A program made the position numbers and the translations under genes. Positions 8,257 to 16,164 of a stretch of 64,000 bases of DNA are shown one piece after another. Source of the DNA: CAXNKH01 sp049296795 (GTDB taxonomy: Bacteria; Pseudomonadota; Gammaproteobacteria; Burkholderiales; Burkholderiaceae_C); assembly GCA_049296795.1 (NCBI GenBank), contig JBAQTC010000002.1, forward strand, positions 164,964 to 228,963, in the 5' to 3' direction. The first letter of the stretch is position 1. Every line of letters begins with the position of its first letter. The notes under the pieces were generated by a model. The model was not told the DNA's origin, searched no databases, and saw only the letters and a list, made by a program, of their open reading frames with translations.

Positions 8257-8849
8257 AAAAACTACTTCATCGACGCGCCGTCGTCACCCGTTTGCTGAGC
8301 GAGCGCGGCGACATGTTGGTCGTTGCCGGCTTAGGTGCTCCGGCTTGGGACATCACGGCAGCGGGCGACCACCCCCTGTCCTTTCCACTGTGGGGTGCCA
8401 TGGGGGGTGCTGCGACTTTAGGCCTCGGTCTGGCACTGGCCCAACCCCAGCGCCAAGTGTTGGTCATCACGGGCGATGGTGAAATGCTGATGGGTCTGGG
8501 TTCGCTGGCCGTGATCGGGGTCCAGCGGCCGCCCAACCTGTCCATCGTGGTGCTCGACAACGAACGCTACGGTGAGACCGGCCAACAAAAAACACACACC
8601 GCACACGGCGTGGATTTGGCAGCGATGGCCAGCGCCGCAGGCTTCGCGAAAACCCTCAACGTCAGCACGAGCTCGGACTTGACACAATTGTGCCGCGCCG
8701 TGCACGCCAGAATAAAATCCGGCCCATTGTTCGCACAAGTGAAAGTGGATCCGGAAAAACTGCCTCTGGTGTTGCCACCGCGTGACGTCAGCTATTTGAA
8801 GCATCGTTTTCGTACCGCCTTGCTGGGGGAGGCATCCGCTCACCAGTAG
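8253..8849 (+). CDS. Thiamine-diphosphate enzyme, C-terminal (PP) subunit; sulfopyruvate decarboxylase beta-like
   Basis: A 198-residue protein holding the diphosphate-binding half of a ThDP enzyme. The GDG-N motif is present: Gly-Asp-Gly at 74-76 (VITGDGEMLMGLG) and Asp-Asn at 102-103 (VVLDNERYGETG), which bind Mg2+ and the cofactor diphosphate. It pairs with the PYR subunit encoded immediately upstream through an ATGA overlap at 8253-8256. The NERYGETG ending resembles sulfopyruvate and phosphonopyruvate decarboxylases. No sulfonate or phosphonate genes are nearby; the neighbours are aromatic-type oxygenases and a Bug receptor, so decarboxylation of an aromatic oxo acid such as isatinate is an alternative. 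A 42-bp gap with a ribosome-binding site leads to the receptor gene. Confidence 0.85.
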   Translation: MKKLLHRRAVVTRLLSERGDMLVVAGLGAPAWDITAAGDHPLSFPLWGAMGGAATLGLGLALAQPQRQVLVITGDGEMLMGLGSLAVIGVQRPPNLSIVVLDNERYGETGQQKTHTAHGVDLAAMASAAGFAKTLNVSTSSDLTQLCRAVHARIKSGPLFAQVKVDPEKLPLVLPPRDVSYLKHRFRTALLGEASAHQ

Positions 8850-8891
8850 CACGGCGGTCACAGCGAGTTTTTTATCGAAGGAGAGCATTTC

Positions 8892-9872
8892 ATGAACCGA
8901 AACTTTTCCCGACATCTGAGCTTCTTCTGCCTGGCCTGGTTGGCTTTTGCCAGCAGCCCAGCCCTGGCCCAGGACTGGCCGACTCGACCGGTCAAGTTCA
9001 TTGCACCTTTCCCCCCGGGTGGCTCACTCGATCCGCTGGCACGCTTATTGGGTGTCAAGTTGGCAGAATCACTCGGGCAGCAGTTCATCATCGAGAACAA
9101 AACGGGCGCTTCTGGCTCGATCGGCACTGCTTATGCCGCCAAAGCGGCACCTGATGGCTACACTTTTGTTTTCGTGTTCGACACGCACGCCGTCAATCCG
9201 ACACTGATTCCCAATATGGCGTTTGACACGCTGAAAGATCTCGCGCCGGTGATGCTGATTTCCACAGCACCGATGGCCATTGGCACGGCAGCCAATAAGC
9301 CCTATAAAAACTTCGATGACGTGATCCGGTCAGCCAAAGCCAAGCCTGAGACCATCAGCTTTGGCTCGATCGGTAACGGCAGCTTGGGCCATCTGACGGT
9401 GACGCTGGTGCAAAAAGCTGGCGACTTCAAAATGATCCACATCCCTTACAAAGGCGGTGGACCGATGGTGGCTGACACATTGGGTGGTCAAGTCGAAATG
9501 AGTATCGGCTCGGTCGCCGTATTGGCACCTCATGTCAAAGGCGGCAAGATGCGCGCCATCGCCGTCACGGGCGAAAAACGTTCCGAATCGATGCCCGAGG
9601 TGCCAACTTTGGCCGAGCAAGGCTTCCCGGGCTTCTCAGCGCTGGCTTGGTGGGGCGTATTCACCCCAGCTGGAACACCCAAACCGATCATCGACAAAAT
9701 CAACGCCGAATTCACCAAGGCCTTGAATCTGCCTGATGTCCGCAAACAGTTGACCGAGCAACTCGGGATGACTTTGGTGATCAGCAGCCCGGAAGCTTTG
9801 CAAAAGTGGACTGTGGGCGAGATTGAACGCTGGGGCAAGGTTGTCAAGGACAACCAGATCCGTAACGATTGA
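8892..9872 (+). CDS. Bug-family (TctC-type) periplasmic solute receptor
   Basis: A 326-residue periplasmic binding protein of the tripartite tricarboxylate transporter receptor (Bug) family, typical of Burkholderiales, which binds carboxylates or small aromatic acids. It has a Sec signal peptide with predicted cleavage after Ala26 (PALA|QDW), then the family pattern WPTRPVKFIAPFPPGGSLD, the KTGASGSIGTAYAAKAAPDGY loop and the HIPYKGGGPMV stretch. GAAGGAGAG precedes the ATG. It follows the ThDP genes on the same strand and has no TctA or TctB membrane partner here, so it is an orphan receptor, possibly served by membrane components elsewhere. The ligand is presumably the substrate of the surrounding pathway. 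Confidence 0.9.
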   Translation: MNRNFSRHLSFFCLAWLAFASSPALAQDWPTRPVKFIAPFPPGGSLDPLARLLGVKLAESLGQQFIIENKTGASGSIGTAYAAKAAPDGYTFVFVFDTHAVNPTLIPNMAFDTLKDLAPVMLISTAPMAIGTAANKPYKNFDDVIRSAKAKPETISFGSIGNGSLGHLTVTLVQKAGDFKMIHIPYKGGGPMVADTLGGQVEMSIGSVAVLAPHVKGGKMRAIAVTGEKRSESMPEVPTLAEQGFPGFSALAWWGVFTPAGTPKPIIDKINAEFTKALNLPDVRKQLTEQLGMTLVISSPEALQKWTVGEIERWGKVVKDNQIRND

Positions 9873-9876
9873 AATT

Positions 9877-9893
9877 CGGGGCGAGCTGCCCCG
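9877..9893. terminator. Possible bidirectional hairpin between convergent genes
   Basis: CGGGGC (9877-9882) and GCCCCG (9888-9893) form a perfect 6-bp GC stem with a 5-nt loop, in the 27-bp gap between the convergent Bug receptor gene and the LivF-type gene. There is no strong T-run on either side, so intrinsic termination is only a possibility. Confidence 0.4.
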
Positions 9894-9899
9894 CTACGA

Positions 9900-10646
9900 T
9901 CAAGCGGCAGAGCCGAGGTAGTAGTTCTTGACCAGCTCGTTGCTCTTGAGCTCTTCGACTGCACCCTCGAACACGATTTCGCCGTGCACGATGATGTAAC
10001 CCCGATCCACAATACGAATCGCTTGGTTAAAATTCTGCTCGGCAATCAGAACGGTCAAACCGTATTGTTCTTTGAGTTCCTTGATCTTGGTGATGGTGGT
10101 TGAGACCAAGAGCGGCGACAAACCGACCGAAGGCTCATCGACCAGCAGCAAGCGCGGCGACGACATCAAGGCCCGCGCGATAGCCAACATTTGCTGCTGC
10201 CCACCCGACATGGAGCCAGCGAGTTGGCTGCGCCGCTCCTTCAAAATCGGAAATGCGGTGTAGCTGAAATCGATATTTTTTGCAATTTCAGCGCGTGCTT
10301 TCGGTCGAAAAGCACCGAGCAGCAGGTTTTCTTCGACAGTCAACTTGGGAAACAGGCGTCGCCCTTCAGGAACAATCGCCACGCCTAGATTAACGATTTC
10401 TTCGGTGGAGAGCCGGGTCAGGTCATGCTGCTTGCCGTCGATCTCCAACTCCAGGGAACCACGGGTCGGTCGCACCATGCCCATCAGGCACTTCATCAAG
10501 GTGGATTTGCCGTTACCGTTGGTCCCCAAAAGTGCCACCGTCTCACCTTGACCGATGGCAAGCGAGACCCCATGCAAGGCACGAACAGCGCCGTAACCGG
10601 CATCGACATCACGCACGGTCAACTTCAGTGAATTCGAATCAGACAC
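9900..10646 (-). CDS. LivF-type ABC transporter ATP-binding protein
   Basis: A 248-residue ATPase of the branched-chain amino acid (HAAT) ABC family. It has Walker A GTNGNGKST (41-49), the signature SGGQQ (147-151) and Walker B LLLVDEP (Asp170-Glu171). It is the last gene of a five-gene minus-strand operon, receptor-permease-permease-ATPase-ATPase, and overlaps the LivG-type gene by 8 bp. HAAT transporters with divergent receptors often import aromatic acids, amides or urea instead of amino acids. The location beside the molybdenum hydroxylase and ThDP genes favours a catabolic substrate, but none can be named from sequence. Confidence 0.93.
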   Translation of the reverse strand: MSDSNSLKLTVRDVDAGYGAVRALHGVSLAIGQGETVALLGTNGNGKSTLMKCLMGMVRPTRGSLELEIDGKQHDLTRLSTEEIVNLGVAIVPEGRRLFPKLTVEENLLLGAFRPKARAEIAKNIDFSYTAFPILKERRSQLAGSMSGGQQQMLAIARALMSSPRLLLVDEPSVGLSPLLVSTTITKIKELKEQYGLTVLIAEQNFNQAIRIVDRGYIIVHGEIVFEGAVEELKSNELVKNYYLGSAA

Positions 10647-11391
10647 CTAGATAAGCCCTTTGCACCTGGGGATTTTGAACGATGGACTCCGGTGTTCCTT
10701 CGCAAATGATTTCGCCTGCGTCCAAGCAGATCACGCGCTGGGAAAAACGCATTACCGCCTGCATGATGTGTTCGATCATGATGATGGTGATTCCGCTGTC
10801 ATTGAGCTTGAACAGAATGTCGAGCACTTCGGAAATTTCATTACCCGACAAACCTGCCATGGCCTCATCCGAGATCAACAGCTTGGGGCGGGCCGCCATG
10901 GCGCGGGCCAATTCCATTTTGCGCAACTCAACCTGAGATAACTGGCTCGACGAGGTATTGGCTTTATCTGCCAGACCCATGCCCTGCAGGATGTGCATCG
11001 CCTCATCACGGGTGTCTGCGGTATGAAGTGAGTGGCGATGCGCCACAAACTCAAGCGGGACAATCAGGTTCTCCAACACCGTCATGCTTTTGAACGGCCG
11101 CGGAATTTGAAAACTGCGGGCGATGCCGCGCCGAGTACGCTGGTAAGCTGGCAACTTGGAAATATCTTCCCCGGCGAAGACAATGTTGCCGCCATCGTGG
11201 CGCAACGCGCCCGAAATGCAGTTGATTAAGGTGGTCTTGCCCGAACCATTGGGGCCGATCAAGCCAAAGCGTTCGCCTTGCCCCACAGCCACATTGACTT
11301 TGAACAGAGCAGTGAAACCACCAAAATTTTTAGTCACGCCCTCAACCCGCAACAGGGGTTGTTGGGACGCTGTTGTGTTAGTCGCGCTCAT
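10639..11391 (-). CDS. LivG-type ABC transporter ATP-binding protein
   Basis: A 250-residue ATPase partner of the LivF-type protein. Walker A is GPNGSGKTT (46-54). The signature region reads LSQVELRKMELARAMA (151-166), so the usual LSGGQ/LTYGQ glycines are replaced by Gln-Val, and Walker B is LLISDEAMAGL with Asp175-Glu176 followed by Ala instead of the common Pro. Catalytic Asp and Glu are kept, so it should be functional, perhaps with altered ATPase coupling. It overlaps both neighbours (8 bp with LivF, 4 bp with LivM), indicating tight operon structure. Confidence 0.92.
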   Translation of the reverse strand: MSATNTTASQQPLLRVEGVTKNFGGFTALFKVNVAVGQGERFGLIGPNGSGKTTLINCISGALRHDGGNIVFAGEDISKLPAYQRTRRGIARSFQIPRPFKSMTVLENLIVPLEFVAHRHSLHTADTRDEAMHILQGMGLADKANTSSSQLSQVELRKMELARAMAARPKLLISDEAMAGLSGNEISEVLDILFKLNDSGITIIMIEHIMQAVMRFSQRVICLDAGEIICEGTPESIVQNPQVQRAYLGV

Positions 11392-12365
11392 GGCGTTTTT
11401 CCCGCGGCTTTGCGCTTAGGCCAATACTTGTTAAACAGCCCAATGATGCCGTCCGGAGCGCCCACCACAAAGACCACCAGCAGAACGCCGACCACCATCA
11501 CATTGAGTTCCGATGTGATGGTGACCGTGACGATTTGCTGAATACCGCCGAGCAGCAAAGCGCCAATCACCGGGCCGATCCAGTGGGAGGTGCCACCGAT
11601 GATCGGCATGGCCAGCGCTGACACCGAATAATTCATGTTGAAGGCCGAAGCCGGCTCGATAAAGCTTTGGTACATGGCCAAGGGCGCGCCAATGGCGCCC
11701 ATCAGCGCACCGGATATGGCGCAGGCCAGCAATTTCAATTTCAAGGTCGGAACACCAGCACATTCGGCCGCTTCTTCGTTGTCACGGATGGCGCGCAGGC
11801 CACGCCCAATCCAGGAAGTCTGGATATAGCGGGCCGCGGCGACGGCAACAATGGCCAACAACACGGCCACCATGAAAATCATTTTGGTGTAAGAGTCAAA
11901 AGGCTCCATCACAGGAGGACGCAGTAGCTGCACACCGGTCGCGCCACCGACATAGCGCCAGTTGTTGATGCAGGTTTCCAAAATAATGGCGACAGCAACC
12001 GTGGCGATGGAGAAGAAAATCCCGCGCAAGCGCAAAGTCAGCAAGCCGCAAGTAACGCCCATCAGCGCACCAACGGCTGACGCCGCCAAAATCTGCACGC
12101 CCAGCGGTGCATTCATCGACTTGATCAACAGCACGGCAATGTAGGCGCCGACACCAAAAAAAGCGCTGGTGCCGAAATTCACGTAACCGGCAAAACCACC
12201 CAGAATATTCCAGGCCGAGGCCAGCACCATGAATTGCAACACCACATAAGCGGCGAAAAAATAGTATTCGTTTTTAACGGTCAGCGCAGCGAACAGCGCC
12301 ATGCCGAACACCAAGGCCGAACCGATCCAAAAATTCCAGTTGCTCTTGCCCATGCTTGCTCTCAT
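11388..12365 (-). CDS. LivM-type ABC transporter permease
   Basis: A 325-residue inner-membrane permease of the HAAT family. About eight to ten hydrophobic segments are seen, with the family pattern SAWNILGGFAGYVNFGTSAFFGVGAY in the N-terminal third and a conserved cytoplasmic loop RGLRAIRDNEEAAECAGV. The open frame continues upstream to 12542, but that extension is hydrophilic, lacks family features and lies inside the LivH gene. The ATG at 12365 makes an ATGA overlap with the LivH stop and is chosen; the ATG at 12353 is an alternative. It overlaps the LivG-type ATPase by 4 bp. Confidence 0.9.
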   Translation of the reverse strand: MRASMGKSNWNFWIGSALVFGMALFAALTVKNEYYFFAAYVVLQFMVLASAWNILGGFAGYVNFGTSAFFGVGAYIAVLLIKSMNAPLGVQILAASAVGALMGVTCGLLTLRLRGIFFSIATVAVAIILETCINNWRYVGGATGVQLLRPPVMEPFDSYTKMIFMVAVLLAIVAVAAARYIQTSWIGRGLRAIRDNEEAAECAGVPTLKLKLLACAISGALMGAIGAPLAMYQSFIEPASAFNMNYSVSALAMPIIGGTSHWIGPVIGALLLGGIQQIVTVTITSELNVMVVGVLLVVFVVGAPDGIIGLFNKYWPKRKAAGKTP

Positions 12366-13234
12366 CTTCCAAACAATCCTTGCGGGCGCAGGCCCAGCAT
12401 TACCAGCAACAAACCGAACGATACCGCCGGGGCCCAAGATGCCCCCAACAGCGTCAGCACGATGGACTCGGATATGCCAAGAATCAATCCGGCCACCAGG
12501 GTCCCGCTCATGCTGCCCAGGCCAGCCAGGACCACCACGCAAAAAGTGCGACCGATATAGATGCGGCCCATGCCAGGTTCAACCGGTCCGACGATGATCA
12601 ACAAAGCACCGGCCAGTGCCGCGACTGCCGTGGCAATCCCGAAAGCCCATTGCTTGATGCGAACTGGATTGGCGCCCATCAGGCGCAAGGCTGGTTCGTC
12701 CTGCGCCACCGCCTTAATGGCCCGACCGGTAAAAGTTTTAGACAAATAGACGCTGAGTAATAAAGTCAGCACCAGCGCTATACCGAAGGCCACGATCAGG
12801 CGCATGGGAATGCGCATGTCGCCAATCGTCATGCTCTTGCCGATGTAGCTGGCTTCGACCATTCGCTGGTCCACACCAAAAGCCAGGATCAAGCTGACTT
12901 CGACAATGAAAGCGACACCAAAGAAAAATGCCAAGCCTCGAACACCGGTCTCGCCGCCACGTTTTTCAAAGGTCTCGTAATAAAACCTGAAAACCAAGAC
13001 GCCGAACAGGAAGAACAGAGGCATCAGCAGGATGCCGGAGACGATGGGATCAACGCCATAACTGGCCAACAAATAGGTGCCGTAGGAGCCGAGCACCACA
13101 AAAGCCGGGTGCGCGATATGCGGCACATCCAGCAAACCGAACGAAACCGATAGCCCTATGCTCACTGCTGTATAAAAACAGCCCAGCAACAGACCAAACA
13201 CAACAGCGTCAAAAAGCAGATCAAACGAAAACAA
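12362..13234 (-). CDS. LivH-type ABC transporter permease
   Basis: A 290-residue inner-membrane permease with about eight transmembrane segments and the LivH pattern VSIGLSVSFGLLDVPHIAHPAFVVLGSY near the N-terminus. The coupling loop is GRAIKAVAQDEPALRLMGAN. The length is normal for LivH. A gap of about 100 bp separates it from the receptor gene upstream, usual where the receptor is made in excess; the remaining three genes follow with overlaps. It would form the channel together with the LivM-type protein. Confidence 0.92.
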   Translation of the reverse strand: MFSFDLLFDAVVFGLLLGCFYTAVSIGLSVSFGLLDVPHIAHPAFVVLGSYGTYLLASYGVDPIVSGILLMPLFFLFGVLVFRFYYETFEKRGGETGVRGLAFFFGVAFIVEVSLILAFGVDQRMVEASYIGKSMTIGDMRIPMRLIVAFGIALVLTLLLSVYLSKTFTGRAIKAVAQDEPALRLMGANPVRIKQWAFGIATAVAALAGALLIIVGPVEPGMGRIYIGRTFCVVVLAGLGSMSGTLVAGLILGISESIVLTLLGASWAPAVSFGLLLVMLGLRPQGLFGR

Positions 13235-13335
13235 GGCAGGCCCTTCGGGTACGGCTACTGGCTAGCGGGAATCACACCGGGGACGCAGCTTGGAGTCGCC
13301 ACGCCCTCGGTGTTCAATGGATATGCAGCAATAGT

Positions 13336-14559
13336 TCAGCGGGAAAACGGCAGAGCTTCGCCATTTTTGAACTGCGGCGGGTAAATGATGACTTGTTTAC
13401 CGACCTGGCGGAATTGCTCCATGTTTTTATCCACGATGCCACGGAACTGGATCATTGGAACATTGGGCTTGGCACGCTCGCCATCCGGACCGTAACTGAT
13501 CGGGCCGACGATGGTTTTCATTTCGTTTTTACGCAGGTACTCTGCCAGCTTCTTGTGATCCAAGCTCTTGGTTGCAGCCACCGCTTGCTCCAACATCTGA
13601 CCCATGGCGTAATTGAAAGGCGGCAAGTAAAAACCCAGCGGATCGACTTTGGCTTCGGCCGCACGCTTGGCATAACGCCCGAGAAACTCATCGATTCCAG
13701 GAATGTTCATGCCGGGCGCAAAACTGGTGTAGTTCACGATGCCGTTGAGCTGAGAGCCCAAAGATTCCATGATGGGTGCGAATTGCAACCCAACCATGCC
13801 GCCGCCAAACAGCTTGACCGTCGGGCCAACGCCTACTTCATTAACAGCACGAACAATCGCCACCGAATCATTGGGGTAGGAAGCAACGAACACCATATCG
13901 GGCTTGGCCGCACGAATAGCCCGCATCATAGAAGAGAAGTCCACCGTGGTCGGTGGGTAATTCTGGTCGTAAACCGTGGTCAAACCGTATTTCTTCGCCA
14001 GTGACTTGGCGCCGTTAGCCAGGTTCTGTCCGAACTCCTGATCGGAAGCCAGGAAAGCCACGGTTTTGCCGTTGAGCTGTTTGCTGGCCACAAAGAAGCC
14101 TTCGAACCAGCTGTTGGCATCGCCCCAAGGTGCATTGTTGAACCACATGTCGTGCTTGACGGTCGAGTTCACTTGGAAAGAAAAATTACCCATCAGCAGC
14201 AAACCACGTTGCTTGACCAACGGCATCACCGGACCGGTGGGAACCGTGCCATAGGGCGCCATCAACAAATCCACTTTATCGATGTCGAGCAGCTTGGTAT
14301 AAATTCCGGGGGTCAGCGCCGGATTGGTCTGGTCGTCGTAAGCAATCAACTCGACCTTGCGCCCCAGCATGCCGCCTCTGGCGTTGACATCTTCCGCCCA
14401 CATATTGAGTGCCAGCAAAGCCGCTTTACCGCCGCCGCCCAGCGAACCGGTCTGAGGCATGCTCATGCCGATTTTGATCGGTTGCTGTGCCAATGCCGCC
14501 GCAGCAGCGCTGAGAGCCGTGGCTGCCAGAACCCACTTGAACAATTTGGTGATATTCAT
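13336..14559 (-). CDS. LivK-type periplasmic substrate-binding protein
   Basis: A 407-residue receptor of the Leu/Ile/Val-binding (type I periplasmic binding) family. A Sec signal peptide ends near Ala24 (AALA|QQP), followed by the usual IKIGMSMPQTGSLGG start and the MPLVKQRGLLLMGNFSF segment of the ligand cleft. It is the first gene of the HAAT operon. Its start faces that of the molybdenum hydroxylase operon across 223 bp, and such divergent pairing of importer and catabolic enzyme suggests a shared inducer. The ligand is unknown; the family also binds amides, urea and aromatic acids. Confidence 0.92.
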   Translation of the reverse strand: MNITKLFKWVLAATALSAAAAALAQQPIKIGMSMPQTGSLGGGGKAALLALNMWAEDVNARGGMLGRKVELIAYDDQTNPALTPGIYTKLLDIDKVDLLMAPYGTVPTGPVMPLVKQRGLLLMGNFSFQVNSTVKHDMWFNNAPWGDANSWFEGFFVASKQLNGKTVAFLASDQEFGQNLANGAKSLAKKYGLTTVYDQNYPPTTVDFSSMMRAIRAAKPDMVFVASYPNDSVAIVRAVNEVGVGPTVKLFGGGMVGLQFAPIMESLGSQLNGIVNYTSFAPGMNIPGIDEFLGRYAKRAAEAKVDPLGFYLPPFNYAMGQMLEQAVAATKSLDHKKLAEYLRKNEMKTIVGPISYGPDGERAKPNVPMIQFRGIVDKNMEQFRQVGKQVIIYPPQFKNGEALPFSR

Positions 14560-14782
14560 GTCGTCCCCTACAGGTTGATGAGATCTCTCTAACGATTACC
14601 AGTGAATCCTACACGAACCAGCCCCTAAAAATCCGTATGTTTTCTAGGTGAAAACCAGAGGTTCCAAGTCTTCAGCTTGAGCCGTGATTTAATCCGTCAG
14701 AAGGGTTTTTCCCAATGGCCGGCCCGACGCAATGGCCCGATAGTTGTCGCTGTTTCGAACCTGATCATTTGATGGAATCTTC
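14560..14782. promoter_or_regulatory. Divergent control region between LIV-type operon and molybdenum hydroxylase operon
   Basis: The 223-bp gap must hold both outward promoters, since the two operons diverge here. I see a usable ribosome-binding site for the receptor gene (AGGGGA on the minus strand just before 14559), but no -35/-10 pair or operator palindrome I would defend. Confidence 0.5.
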
Positions 14783-15658
14783 ATGAAAGCCCCCCCTTTT
14801 TCCTATGTCCGGCCCCAGCAACTGGCCGAGGTCTTCGCCCTGCTCGAGCAGCATGGGGATGACGCTCGACTGCTGGCTGGTGGTCAAACCCTGCTGGCCA
14901 GCTTGAATATGCGGCTGTCCGAACCGGCCCTGCTGATCGACTTGCAAGATTTGGACGAACTCCAAGGCCTGAGCCGCGTGGGCAATTGCCTGCGCATCGG
15001 TGCCATGGTCAGTCACAGCCAGATTGAATCCTCCAGCCTGGTGGCCCAGCATGCGCCGCTGCTGAGCCAGGCCGCACCCCATATCGCCCACCGTGCCATC
15101 CGCAACCTGGGAACTTTTGGCGGATCAATCGCTTATGGCGACCCGGCGGCCGAATGGCCGGCCTGCTTGCTGGCACTCGACGGCGTTGTCGTTGTCCAGA
15201 GCCGCGCAGGGGAACGCCGGATTGCGGCGCAAGATTTTTACACCGGCTTGTATGGCACGGCGCTCATCTCTGGTGAAGTCATTGTTGCCTGTGAGATACC
15301 CGTTGCCCCAACCCATCAGCGCTACTCGTTTCAGGAGCTGGCCCGGCGCCAAGGGGACTACGCTGTGTTAGGTCTGGCCGCCTGCGGCCACTGGCATCAC
15401 GGCGCGCTCTCTGATTTGCGCTTAGCTTGGCTCGGTCTGGGCGCCAAAGCACAACGCGCCACTGAAACCGAACAATTGCTGCAAGATCAACCGCTGTCCG
15501 ACAGTTTGCGCAGCCTGGCGGTACAGCGTTTGGTTCATGAACTCGACATCGCGGCCGATCTGACCCACAGCGTTGCAAGCAAAAAACACTTGGCCGGCGT
15601 TTTACTCAACCGGACACTCGACACGCTGTGCGCAGCCCCCCAGGAAGGACCCCTATGA
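14783..15658 (+). CDS. Molybdenum hydroxylase, FAD-binding (medium) subunit
   Basis: A 291-residue flavoprotein subunit of the xanthine dehydrogenase family (CoxM/QorM/HcrB type), which passes electrons from the iron-sulfur subunit to the final acceptor. FAD contacts are the LAGGQTLLASLN loop (31-42) and RNLGTFGGSIAYGDPAAEWP (107-126). It is the first gene of an M-S-L operon and overlaps the small-subunit start by 4 bp (15655-15658). This order is the one used by quinoline oxidoreductase and CO dehydrogenase operons. The oxidised substrate is discussed under the large subunit. Confidence 0.9.
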   Translation: MKAPPFSYVRPQQLAEVFALLEQHGDDARLLAGGQTLLASLNMRLSEPALLIDLQDLDELQGLSRVGNCLRIGAMVSHSQIESSSLVAQHAPLLSQAAPHIAHRAIRNLGTFGGSIAYGDPAAEWPACLLALDGVVVVQSRAGERRIAAQDFYTGLYGTALISGEVIVACEIPVAPTHQRYSFQELARRQGDYAVLGLAACGHWHHGALSDLRLAWLGLGAKAQRATETEQLLQDQPLSDSLRSLAVQRLVHELDIAADLTHSVASKKHLAGVLLNRTLDTLCAAPQEGPL

Positions 15659-16164
15659 GTGCTCAAGCCTCAAAGAATTCAGCCACCGAAACCTGTTCGG
15701 TCAGCATCACCGTCAACGGCGTACCGGGTTCGCACCAAATTCAGCCGCGCACCCATCTGATCGATTTTCTGCGCGACGATCTCGGGCTCAAAGGTTCACA
15801 CCTGGGCTGCGAACACGGCGTCTGTGGCGCTTGTACCGTGCAACTTGATGGAAAAATCGTTCGCGGTTGCTTGGTGCTGGCGGTTCAAGCCGATGGCCGC
15901 AGCGTCAACAGCATCGAGGGCTTGAGTGACAGCGGTGTTTTGGCCGAGCTGCAACAAGCTTTCATCCGACACAACGCGCTGCAATGCGGTTTTTGCACTT
16001 CGGGCATGTTGCTCTCGGCGCACGAACTGGTTCAGACCCAGCCGACAGCTAACAGACAAGAGGTGCGCGAATGGATGTCGGGCAACTACTGCCGCTGCAC
16101 CGGCTACCAGGCCATTGTTGATGCAATTTGCGACGTGCTGCAACAACGCAGGAGCATGCTATGA
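15655..16164 (+). CDS. Molybdenum hydroxylase, [2Fe-2S] small subunit
   Basis: A 169-residue iron-sulfur subunit with both clusters intact: plant-ferredoxin type Cys52, Cys57, Cys60, Cys72 (GCEHGVCGACTV ... RGC) and helical type Cys111, Cys114, Cys146, Cys148 (CGFCTSGM ... YCRC). The frame continues back to 15628, but the ATG at 15655 has AGGAAGGA at 15642-15649 and overlaps the previous stop, so it is the likely start. It carries electrons from the molybdenum centre to the FAD subunit. It overlaps the large-subunit start by 4 bp. Confidence 0.93.
   Translation: MSAQASKNSATETCSVSITVNGVPGSHQIQPRTHLIDFLRDDLGLKGSHLGCEHGVCGACTVQLDGKIVRGCLVLAVQADGRSVNSIEGLSDSGVLAELQQAFIRHNALQCGFCTSGMLLSAHELVQTQPTANRQEVREWMSGNYCRCTGYQAIVDAICDVLQQRRSML

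Noticed and set aside
7684..8849. Sulfonate metabolism (comDE) locus
   Set aside because: Only the decarboxylase-like pair supports it. No sulfolactate, sulfoacetaldehyde or sulfite genes are nearby.
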